Below, in pieces: positions 1 to 5,438 of a DNA stretch of 6,036 nt. Origin of the DNA: an uncultured Collinsella sp. (GTDB lineage: Bacteria; Actinomycetota; Coriobacteriia; Coriobacteriales; Coriobacteriaceae); the NCBI GenBank assembly GCA_900555955.1, contig USNA01000066.1, positions 1 to 6,036 on the forward strand, given 5' to 3'. The translations under genes and the position numbers were made by a program. Under the pieces are notes generated by a model. That model did no database searches and was not told the DNA's origin. It was given only the letters and a program-made list of their open reading frames with translations. Position 1 is the stretch's first letter. Every line of letters begins with the position of its first letter.

Positions 1-2
1 TT

Positions 3-1214
3 ACGCAACAGTCGGTGGGGAGTCGGAGTCCTGCCGATACGCGCCTGTATGGTCAGTGCAATTCCTGCAAGAGCCTTCCTCCTTCGCCTTCGGGTAAGCG
101 TGTGGTCGCTGTGGGAGGCTGCATCGCCCAGCGCGATGGTGAGGGCTTGCTTACCAACGTCGATAACGTTAATGTCATTTTTGGTACTCATTCCATTGCG
201 CATGTGGCGGAGCTTATCGCCGAGGCGTTTTTGGATGGCAAGCGCCATATCCGCACGAATGAGCATGAGGATACCGACGCCATGAGTATGCCGTGGCATC
301 GCGAGACGCAGTATCACGCCTGGGTTCCCATCATGACAGGCTGTAACAACTTTTGCACGTACTGCATCGTGCCGTACGTCCGTGGCCGCGAGAAGAGCCG
401 CCCCTTCGAGGAGATTGTCGACGAGGTGACCGGGCTCGTGCGTCAGGGCGTGCGCGAGATTACGCTGCTGGGTCAAAACGTTAACTCCTACGGTCGCGAC
501 CTCTTTGGCAAGCCGCGCTTTGCCGATCTGCTGCGCGCCGTGGGCGATACGGGTGTCGAGCGTATCTTCTTTACCTCTTCGCATCCCAAAGATCTGCTGC
601 CCGAGACCATCGATGCTATGGCCGAGACGCCTGCCGTTATGCCGCAGCTCCACCTGGCCGTTCAGTCGGGCTCCACGCGTATCCTTAAAGAGATGAATCG
701 TCGGTACACGCGCGAGGATTATCTGGGCCTGGTCGATCGTATTCGTAACCGTATGCCCGACATTGCGCTTTCGACCGACATCATCGTGGGTTTCCCGGGC
801 GAGACCGAGGAAGACTTTGAGCAGACGCTCTCGCTTGCCGAGACGGTGCGCTATGCCCAGGCCTACACCTTCATTTACTCCAAGCGCGCCGGTACTCCGG
901 CCGCCGAGATTAATGATCCCATCCCGCATGAGGTTATCCTTGAGCGCTTTAACCGTCTGGTCAAGGTTATTGAGACGACGGCGCACGAGTATAATCAGGG
1001 CGAGCTTCACACCGTGGTGCCTGCGCTCATTGAGGGCACGAGCAAGAAGAACGACGCTGTCCTTCTGGGCAAGAGCCCCAAGAACCAGACGGTGCATGCG
1101 CCGATTCCTGCTGGCTATAGCATCGATCAACTTATCGGCAAAATCGTCGATGTTGATATTGATGTCGCCAAGACGTGGTATCTGTCTGGCTCCGTCGTTG
1201 GCGAGCCTCGCTAA
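3..1214 (+). CDS. miaB: tRNA-2-methylthio-N6-dimethylallyladenosine synthase MiaB (5' partial)
   Basis: MiaB is a radical-SAM methylthiotransferase that turns i6A37 into ms2i6A37 in tRNAs reading UNN codons, using two [4Fe-4S] clusters. Visible here: the third cysteine of the N-terminal UPF0004 domain in VGGCIAQRDG (Cys codon 120-122), the radical-SAM CxxxCxxC motif CNNFCTYC starting at 342 and followed by IVPYVRGREKSR, then the typical LGQNVNSYG, LHLAVQSGS and STDIIVGFPGET blocks, and a C-terminal TRAM-like tail. The gene is cut at the left edge: the reading frame is open from base 3, and the region with the first cluster cysteine lies outside. The GTG at 15 is inside the domain and is not the true start. 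The first dozen codons do not match the expected TCxVRE segment (see findings). The stop overlaps the miaA start by one base, so the two modifying enzymes are co-transcribed. Confidence 0.95.
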   Translation, partial: TQQSVGSRSPADTRLYGQCNSCKSLPPSPSGKRVVAVGGCIAQRDGEGLLTNVDNVNVIFGTHSIAHVAELIAEAFLDGKRHIRTNEHEDTDAMSMPWHRETQYHAWVPIMTGCNNFCTYCIVPYVRGREKSRPFEEIVDEVTGLVRQGVREITLLGQNVNSYGRDLFGKPRFADLLRAVGDTGVERIFFTSSHPKDLLPETIDAMAETPAVMPQLHLAVQSGSTRILKEMNRRYTREDYLGLVDRIRNRMPDIALSTDIIVGFPGETEEDFEQTLSLAETVRYAQAYTFIYSKRAGTPAAEINDPIPHEVILERFNRLVKVIETTAHEYNQGELHTVVPALIEGTSKKNDAVLLGKSPKNQTVHAPIPAGYSIDQLIGKIVDVDIDVAKTWYLSGSVVGEPR

Positions 1215-2152
1215 TGATTTCCCCCGGTGCAAGCCTTTCTGCCGTAGCGATTGTCGGTCCGACCGCGGTCGGCAAGAGCGATGTTGCCGACCGTCTGGCT
1301 GCTCGTCTGTCGTCTGAAGTGTTGTCGTGTGACGCGATGCAAATCTACCGCGGTATGGACATTGGTACGGCCAAGATGATGCCCGAGGAGTGCTCGGCTC
1401 CTCTGCGCCTTGTCGATATCGTTGATCCGGGCGTCACATATTCTGCCGCGCTCTATCAGTCGGACGCCCGAGCGCATATCGAGCGTTTGCTTGGCGAGCA
1501 GCGTCTTCCAGTCTTTTGCGGCGGTACGGGCTTGTATCTCAAAGCTGCTCTCGATGAAATGGATTTTCCTTCGGGAGAACTCGAGGACGAACGCCGCGTG
1601 GGCTATCAGGAGCTTGCCGAGCGCATTGGCGAGGAAGCATTGCATGCCTTGCTTGCCGAGCGCGACCCGGAATCTGCTGCCGTGATTCATCCCCATAACG
1701 TGCGTCGTGTGATTCGTGCGCTCGAGATGCACGATGACGGCGTATCATATGCCCAGCAGAAGTCGAAATTCAGCGTTCCGCGCGAGCGTTATCATGCCTT
1801 GTGGTTTGGTCTGATGCGTAGCCGTGAAGTGCTGTATGAGCGCATTAACCTGCGTGTCGACCTTATGTTTGAGCAGGGGCTGGTTGATGAGGTCCGTGGC
1901 CTTATGGACCAGGGCCTGGGTGATGCACTCACATCGATGCAGGCAATCGGTTACAAAGAGATTATTGATGCCTTGCGTGGTGTTATTTCCATGGATGAGG
2001 CCCGTGAGCTTATCAAGATGCGCTCACGTCGCTATGCAAAGCGCCAGCTTTCCTGGTTTAAGCGCGACCATCGCATTGTGTGGTTCGATATGGATGAGTT
2101 TACGATCGATGAGGTCGTCGATGATATCTACCGTCGCATCGAGGCTGCCTAA
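1214..2152 (+). CDS. miaA: tRNA dimethylallyltransferase MiaA
   Basis: MiaA transfers the dimethylallyl group of DMAPP to N6 of A37 in tRNAs that read UNN codons, producing the substrate of MiaB encoded just upstream. The 312-residue product is full length for the family. It shows the P-loop GPTAVGKS (residues 15-22), the substrate-binding segment DAMQIYRGMDIGTAK (40-54, with the conserved Asp40; the usual Ser after it is Ala), GGTGLY (103-108), and the HPHNVRRVIRALE and MQAIGYKE blocks. I chose the ATG at 1214 because it places the P-loop at the normal distance from the N terminus. An in-frame upstream GTG/ATG region from 1175 would add 13 residues read from within miaB and unlike MiaA. The start overlaps the miaB stop (TAATG) and the stop overlaps the hflX start in the same way, so translation is probably coupled. 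No strong Shine-Dalgarno is evident. Confidence 0.97.
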   Translation: MISPGASLSAVAIVGPTAVGKSDVADRLAARLSSEVLSCDAMQIYRGMDIGTAKMMPEECSAPLRLVDIVDPGVTYSAALYQSDARAHIERLLGEQRLPVFCGGTGLYLKAALDEMDFPSGELEDERRVGYQELAERIGEEALHALLAERDPESAAVIHPHNVRRVIRALEMHDDGVSYAQQKSKFSVPRERYHALWFGLMRSREVLYERINLRVDLMFEQGLVDEVRGLMDQGLGDALTSMQAIGYKEIIDALRGVISMDEARELIKMRSRRYAKRQLSWFKRDHRIVWFDMDEFTIDEVVDDIYRRIEAA

Positions 2153-3441
2153 TGGCTCGTTTCCCTTTGGTCCCCACGGCGCCTGAACCCGAGCGCGCCA
2201 TCTTGGTTGGTGTCGAGTGGCGCGATAACGCCTGGCCGCTCGACCGTTCGCTCGACGAGCTCGAGCGTCTAGCCCACACTGCTGGGGCCCAATGCGTGGC
2301 ACGCTTGTCTCAGCGCCTGGTCAAACCCTATCCCAAATCGTTTATCGGTTCTGGCAAGGTCGAGGAGCTGTGCGGCTTGGTGCATCGCATGGATGCGGAT
2401 GTTGTTATCTTCGACGACGATCTGACGCCCTCACAGCAGTCCTATCTTGAGAAAGCCGTGGGCGAACCGGTCAAGATTATTGACCGTACGGCGTTGATTT
2501 TGGATATCTTTGGCCTGCATGCCCAAACGCGTGAGGGCCGCTTACAGGTTCAGCTGGCACAGTTGCAGTATCTGCTGCCTCGTCTGCGAGGTATGTGGAG
2601 CCATCTTGCCAAGGAACAGACGCGTGGCGGCATTGGATCGCGTTTTGGCCAGGGCGAAAGCCAGCTCGAGGTCGACCGTCGCCTGATTCGCAATAAGATC
2701 GCTGCGCTTCGACGCGAACTGAAACAGGTTGAACAACGTCGAGATGTGCAATCGAAAAGCCGTATTGAATCGCCGGCGTTTCGCGTGGCGTTGGCTGGCT
2801 ACACCAATGCCGGCAAGTCGACGTTGCTTAATCGTTTGACGGGATCCACGGTACTTTCGCAGGATAAGCTGTTTGCCACGCTCGATCCTACGACGCGCTC
2901 GTACCGTTTGCCCGGTGGCCGTGGCATGACGATCACCGATACCGTCGGCTTTATTCAAAAGCTGCCCCATGGCCTGGTCGACGCGTTTAAATCTACGCTT
3001 TCCGAGGTGCTCGGCGCCGATTTGATTCTTAAAGTTGTAGACGCTTCCGATGAGGATTACGAGCGTCAGCTCGAGGCTGTTGATCGTGTCCTTGACGAGA
3101 TTGGAGCCGGTGAGCGCCTGACGCTTACCGTGTTCAATAAAATTGATCTGCTTGATAGCGTCGACCGCTTGAGCTTCCGCCGGCGTTATCCCGAGGCGGT
3201 GCTGTTCTCGGCTCAGACGGGTGAGGGTCTTGATGATTTAGTCGACCGCATCGCTCGTGAAGCGGCCGCTACAGACGTGTTGCTCTCGGCCGATATCCCG
3301 TATCGAGAGGGCGCGTTAATCACGCTCGTGCACGAACAGGGAACCCTTCTGCACGAGGAATATCTTGAGGGCGGCGTTCGTATTGTGGCAAAGCTGCCGG
3401 CCCGTATCGCACCACGTCTTGAGTGTTACCGAACGGAATAA
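2152..3441 (+). CDS. hflX: Ribosome-associated GTPase HflX
   Basis: HflX binds the 50S subunit and 70S ribosomes and splits stalled or hibernating ribosomes; it is linked to heat, hypoxia and, in some bacteria, macrolide-lincosamide tolerance (family knowledge). The 429-residue product has the N-terminal HflX domain with the signatures PYPKSFIGSGKVEEL, DVVIFDDDLTPSQ, DRTALILDIFGLHAQTREG and GGIGSRFGQGE. A charged helical linker lies near residues 180-205. The G domain carries G1 GYTNAGKS (216-223), G2 in FATLDPTTR, G3 DTVGF (263-267), G4 NKID (329-332) and G5 SAQTG (353-357). The ATG at 2152 overlaps the miaA stop, and an AGG about 8 bases upstream may help initiation. A miaA-hflX order also occurs in proteobacteria (miaA-hfq-hflX) and in mycobacteria. 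The last 16 bases overlap the 3' end of the convergent membrane-protein gene, leaving no room for an intergenic terminator. Confidence 0.97.
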   Translation: MARFPLVPTAPEPERAILVGVEWRDNAWPLDRSLDELERLAHTAGAQCVARLSQRLVKPYPKSFIGSGKVEELCGLVHRMDADVVIFDDDLTPSQQSYLEKAVGEPVKIIDRTALILDIFGLHAQTREGRLQVQLAQLQYLLPRLRGMWSHLAKEQTRGGIGSRFGQGESQLEVDRRLIRNKIAALRRELKQVEQRRDVQSKSRIESPAFRVALAGYTNAGKSTLLNRLTGSTVLSQDKLFATLDPTTRSYRLPGGRGMTITDTVGFIQKLPHGLVDAFKSTLSEVLGADLILKVVDASDEDYERQLEAVDRVLDEIGAGERLTLTVFNKIDLLDSVDRLSFRRRYPEAVLFSAQTGEGLDDLVDRIAREAAATDVLLSADIPYREGALITLVHEQGTLLHEEYLEGGVRIVAKLPARIAPRLECYRTE

Positions 3442-4130
3442 ATCAGCTCCAGTACACCCAAGATAACCGGTTGATGAAGCAGGTAGAACGGCAGCGCATG
3501 GCGTCCGAGGCTCGCGAGCGCCGGGATGGGATTCGCATAGGCCCATGCTGGCGCCTCGCGGTTTGCTTTTTGTGCCGTGCGGGCGGCAAAGTAGCCTGCG
3601 AGGTACATAAAAAAGAATGGTACGAGTGGATAGTAATCGCCAGAGACAAAGTCTGGACCTGGGAACCCCAGCCAAGCTAGATAGGGGATAGGGTAGACCG
3701 CTTTAGGAATGCTCCAGGTACAGGCAAAGAGTATGAGGCAAATGGTAATACCCCATGCTGTCGGCACCCTATCGAGAACCGGGCGCGTGAGTGCAACAAT
3801 GGCGGTGCACGCCGCCATGCAGAAAATGATGCCGAAGTTTACCGAGTCATCGACTGAGACGAGCGTCGTTGCAATCCATACGACCAAAGCGGCAGCGGCA
3901 TATTTGGTGGCACGCTTAATGTTGTTGCGTGAGAGGGTGCACATCCAGCCGGCAATAAACAAAAATACCCAACTGATGCTGGCGCGCCAGATGTCCTGGA
4001 AGATGGTCTGGGTAAACCAGGGCATATCCCAACCATATAGGTAGGCAAGGTCGTAGCAGGTATGAAATCCCGCCATCGACAGCATGGTAAACCCGCGAAT
4101 GGTATCAAAGACCGTGATGCGTTTTTGCAT
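3426..4130 (-). CDS. DUF1624 / HGSNAT-like membrane acyltransferase-family protein
   Basis: This is a 234-residue hydrophobic multi-pass inner-membrane protein of the family named for the catalytic domain of heparan-alpha-glucosaminide N-acetyltransferase (DUF1624). Family marks are FDTIRGFTMLSMAGFH near residues 8-23, SISWVFLFIAGW (51-62), VNFGIIFCMAA (98-107), the GFPGPDFVSGDYYPLVPFF block (155-173) and GRHALPFYLLHQPVILG (209-225). About six or seven hydrophobic segments are visible, and His23 and His211 are candidate conserved residues. The family acts on sugars or cell-surface glycans in its few studied members; the bacterial substrate is unknown, so no reaction is assigned. Its ATG overlaps the lexA stop by one base and no clear Shine-Dalgarno precedes it, suggesting termination-reinitiation coupling with lexA and hence LexA-influenced expression. 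Its 3' end overlaps hflX by 16 bp. The start is secure because residue 8 onward matches the family N terminus. Confidence 0.88.
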   Translation of the reverse strand: MQKRITVFDTIRGFTMLSMAGFHTCYDLAYLYGWDMPWFTQTIFQDIWRASISWVFLFIAGWMCTLSRNNIKRATKYAAAALVVWIATTLVSVDDSVNFGIIFCMAACTAIVALTRPVLDRVPTAWGITICLILFACTWSIPKAVYPIPYLAWLGFPGPDFVSGDYYPLVPFFFMYLAGYFAARTAQKANREAPAWAYANPIPALASLGRHALPFYLLHQPVILGVLELIYSVR

Positions 4131-4774
4131 TACGAAAACCGGCGCATTAAACCGACGACCTTGCCCAGGATTGTGGGATTTGTCGCGTAGATAGGCTCCA
4201 TGGTGTCGTTTTCGGGCTGCAGACGAACGCGTCCCTGCTCCTTGTAGAACGTTTTGACCGTTGCAGAGCCATCGATCATGGCCACGACAATCTCACCATT
4301 CATGGCGCTCTTCTGCTCACGAACAATGATGTAGTCGCCGTTATAGATACCGACGTTAATCATCGAATTGCCGTGGACCTCGAGGATAAAGGACCCCTGG
4401 TCCGTTGCGATCTCGGTTGGGATGGTAAAGGTGTCCTCGATATTCTGCTCGGCAAGGATGGGAATCCCTGCGGCGACGCGGCCTACGAGAGGCAGTGATA
4501 CCGTGCCGCGGGGGACCGTGGGCTCATCGGACTTTGAGATGGAGACGGAAGATCCGTCCTCGTCAAAGAGCTCGAGAGCGCGAGGCTTGGTGGCGTCACG
4601 CTTGAGCAAGCCGCGTGCTTCGAGTGCGGAGAGATGCGCATGTACGGTGCTAGGGGAGGAAAGGCCCACAGCCGAAGCCATCTCGCGCACACTGGGCGGA
4701 TAGCCCTTCTCCTGCTGATATTCCTTGATGAAGTCGTAAATTTGCTGCTGACGCTTGGTAATTTTGCGAGCCAT
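4130..4774 (-). CDS. lexA: LexA repressor, self-cleaving SOS regulator
   Basis: LexA represses DNA-damage genes as a dimer and cleaves itself when RecA filaments form on single-stranded DNA. The 214-residue product has the N-terminal winged helix (about 1-68; KRQQQIYDFIKEYQ, PPSVREMASAVGL, SPSTVHAHLSALE). The cleavage site is Ala102-Gly103 in VGRVAAGIP, and the S24-type catalytic dyad is Ser137 (VHGNSM) and Lys174 (TVKTFYKEQ). All residues needed for autoproteolysis are present. I chose the ATG at 4774 because MARKITKRQ matches the family N terminus and an AGAGGA ribosome site lies 7 bases upstream; longer in-frame starts at 4795 (ATG) and 4804 (TTG) add non-family residues and would overlap the Shine-Dalgarno and an operator. 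Three LexA-type boxes upstream imply autoregulation. The stop overlaps the start of the DUF1624 membrane gene (TAATG). Confidence 0.97.
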   Translation of the reverse strand: MARKITKRQQQIYDFIKEYQQEKGYPPSVREMASAVGLSSPSTVHAHLSALEARGLLKRDATKPRALELFDEDGSSVSISKSDEPTVPRGTVSLPLVGRVAAGIPILAEQNIEDTFTIPTEIATDQGSFILEVHGNSMINVGIYNGDYIIVREQKSAMNGEIVVAMIDGSATVKTFYKEQGRVRLQPENDTMEPIYATNPTILGKVVGLMRRFS

Positions 4775-4798
4775 CAGGGATTCCTCTCTACCCATACC

Positions 4799-4810
4799 AA
4801 ACAAATGTTC
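4799..4810. promoter_or_regulatory. LexA box 1 (imperfect, lexA-proximal)
   Basis: The 12-mer AAACAAATGTTC matches the Gram-positive/actinobacterial SOS core GAAC-N4-GTTC with one mismatch (A for the first G). It lies 24 bp upstream of the lexA ATG, where binding would block lexA transcription or early elongation. Its centre is exactly 28 bp from that of box 2. Binding is inferred; as the weakest site it may be the first vacated or depend on cooperativity. Confidence 0.6.
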
Positions 4811-4826
4811 TATTTTTGCTTGACAG

Positions 4827-4838
4827 GAACAACTGTTC
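4827..4838. promoter_or_regulatory. LexA box 2 (perfect core)
   Basis: GAACAACTGTTC is a perfect GAAC-N4-GTTC palindrome core, followed by G as in the extended CGAAC-N4-GTTCG consensus. It sits wholly inside the spacer between the -35 TTGACA (4820-4825) and the -10 GATAAT (4842-4847) of the + strand promoter for the LysM gene, so a bound LexA dimer would directly compete with RNA polymerase. It also lies near the likely lexA start region on the other strand. Confidence 0.85.
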
Positions 4839-4842
4839 GAAG

Positions 4843-4848
4843 ATAATA
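4843..4848 (-). promoter_or_regulatory. Candidate -10 element of the lexA promoter
   Basis: On the - strand this reads TATTAT, 5 of 6 to the sigma70 -10 consensus, and would give a start near 4836 and a leader of about 60 nt for lexA. No recognisable -35 lies 16-18 bp upstream. If correct, lexA and the LysM gene share the same AT-rich melting region, with boxes 2 and 3 placed symmetrically. An alternative - strand start nearer box 1 cannot be excluded. Confidence 0.35.
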
Positions 4849-4854
4849 ATAACC

Positions 4855-4866
4855 GAACACTCGTTC
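4855..4866. promoter_or_regulatory. LexA box 3 (perfect core)
   Basis: GAACACTCGTTC is a perfect GAAC-N4-GTTC core preceded by C as in the extended consensus. It begins about 7 bases after the + strand -10 element, at the predicted transcription start of the LysM gene, and is upstream of or within the core lexA promoter on the - strand. Its centre is 28 bp from that of box 2. Together with box 2 it brackets the AT-rich ATAATAATAA segment. Confidence 0.82.
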
Positions 4867-4893
4867 CCGCGCTAGACTTTTTTGTCCCCGCGG
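4867..4893 (+). other. Possible stem-loop in the LysM leader
   Basis: CCGCG (4867-4871) can pair with CGCGG (4889-4893), with an inner GAC (4875-4877) / GTC (4884-4886) closing a T6 loop. It would form in the leader just after the predicted start of the LysM transcript. The stem is short with an asymmetric internal loop, so it may be fortuitous. There is no sign of a riboswitch. Confidence 0.22.
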
Positions 4894-4937
4894 CTTGATA
4901 AAACAGTTCTTGTCAAAACAAACGAGAGGAGAACAGA

Positions 4938-5387
4938 ATGAACGCAGCGGATATGGTCCAGGGGAACCTCGCCCTTAAGCTCGAGGCGCCTGCCACGCCT
5001 GCCTTCACGGTCGTGAAGGGCGGCCGGTCTCATTTTCAGGCCGTTGCCACTAAACCCGTCCGCACCCAGCGTGCGTCCGTTGCTTTGGCTCCTGTTGCCC
5101 TGAAGGCCTCGACGATTGTTGCTGTTGCTGTAGCGTTCACCCTATTCTTCGTGCTCGCCACGTCAGTTTTTTCTGCTCGTCACGCAGCATATGCCGATTC
5201 CGTAGCCAACGTTACCTACGAGACGGTTCGTGTGCAGTCCGGCGATTCCCTGTGGTCGCTTGCCCAGGAGCATCCCATCGATGGCCTTTCCACACAGGAG
5301 ACTTCCGATATGATTCGTAGCGTCAATCACCTCGATCGCGGCTCTCTTGATGCTGGTGCAGTTCTGAAAGTTCCGGCCCGTTCGTAA
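4938..5387 (+). CDS. YneA/ChiZ-type LysM membrane protein, predicted SOS cell-division inhibitor
   Basis: The 149-residue product has three parts: an N-terminal cytoplasmic tail (1-54) rich in Ala, Val and basic residues, one transmembrane segment (about 55-79), and an extracytoplasmic LysM domain (about 94-147; YETVRVQSGDSLWSLAQ, then MIRSVNHLDRG and LDAGAVLKVP). LysM binds peptidoglycan. The ATG at 4938 follows a good AGGAG site with a 6-base gap. The gene diverges from lexA, and its promoter is overlaid by LexA boxes. The same arrangement holds for yneA of Bacillus, and Mycobacterium has lexA next to Rv2719c (chiZ) and nrdR; those proteins are DNA-damage-induced and slow or block division. 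Function is inferred from architecture and context, as sequence outside LysM diverges quickly in this group. The longer N-terminal tail resembles ChiZ more than the short-tailed YneA. An AYA-D site (about 85-88) might allow cleavage after the membrane segment. Confidence 0.88.
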   Translation: MNAADMVQGNLALKLEAPATPAFTVVKGGRSHFQAVATKPVRTQRASVALAPVALKASTIVAVAVAFTLFFVLATSVFSARHAAYADSVANVTYETVRVQSGDSLWSLAQEHPIDGLSTQETSDMIRSVNHLDRGSLDAGAVLKVPARS

Positions 5388-5400
5388 GATTTCGGGTCGG
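5373..5400 (+). other. Stem-loop enclosing the LysM gene stop codon
   Basis: CCGGCCCG (5373-5380) pairs with CGGGTCGG (5393-5400), an 8-bp stem with one G-U pair and a 12-nt loop that contains the TAA stop (5385-5387). No U-run follows, so it is not a standard intrinsic terminator. It may be an mRNA-stability element, a weak attenuator between the LysM gene and nrdR, or chance. Confidence 0.4.
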
Positions 5401-5438
5401 TCGCATGGTACCCTTGTTATCGTTTAAGAGGAGGTTCC

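Larger units (their letters stand above)
4820..4848 (+). promoter_or_regulatory. Predicted SOS-controlled sigma70-type promoter of the LysM gene
   Basis: A perfect -35 hexamer TTGACA (4820-4825) is followed by a 16-bp spacer and GATAAT (4842-4847, 5 of 6 to consensus); the AT-rich run allows alternative -10 registers such as AATAAT at 4845. The predicted start near 4854 gives a leader of about 80 nt before the LysM ATG. LexA box 2 fills the spacer and box 3 covers the start, so the promoter should be strong when free and tightly shut when LexA is bound. This is read from motifs only. Confidence 0.7.

Noticed and set aside
15..17. GTG at 15 as the real start of miaB
   Set aside because: It falls inside the UPF0004 domain, and the frame stays open to the window edge; the gene is 5'-truncated.
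1175..1213. Upstream in-frame start for miaA
   Set aside because: It lies within miaB coding sequence and adds Arg/Trp-rich residues unlike MiaA; the ATG at 1214 fits the P-loop position and the TAATG junction.
1211..1732. 173-codon - strand open frame opposite miaA
   Set aside because: It lies fully antisense to a confident miaA, has no family features, and is explained by the GC-rich codon pattern.
2542..2970. 142-codon - strand open frame opposite hflX
   Set aside because: It is a shadow of the HflX coding frame with low-complexity basic composition and no domain.
3709..4044. 111-codon + strand open frame opposite the membrane-protein gene
   Set aside because: It is antisense to a recognised DUF1624 family protein, has no ribosome site and no recognisable domain.
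4775..4804. Longer LexA N terminus starting at TTG 4804 or ATG 4795
   Set aside because: The added residues do not match LexA, the codons overlap LexA box 1 and the lexA Shine-Dalgarno, and the ATG at 4774 has a well-placed AGAGGA.
4911..4916. TTGACA on the - strand as the -35 of lexA
   Set aside because: At 16-18 bp spacing the -10 position falls in the GC-rich CCGCGG region, with nothing resembling a -10 hexamer.
5388..5438. Independent nrdR promoter or NrdR box
   Set aside because: Only a poor TTCGGG / TGTTAT pair is present, and no paired ACAC-type NrdR box was found.
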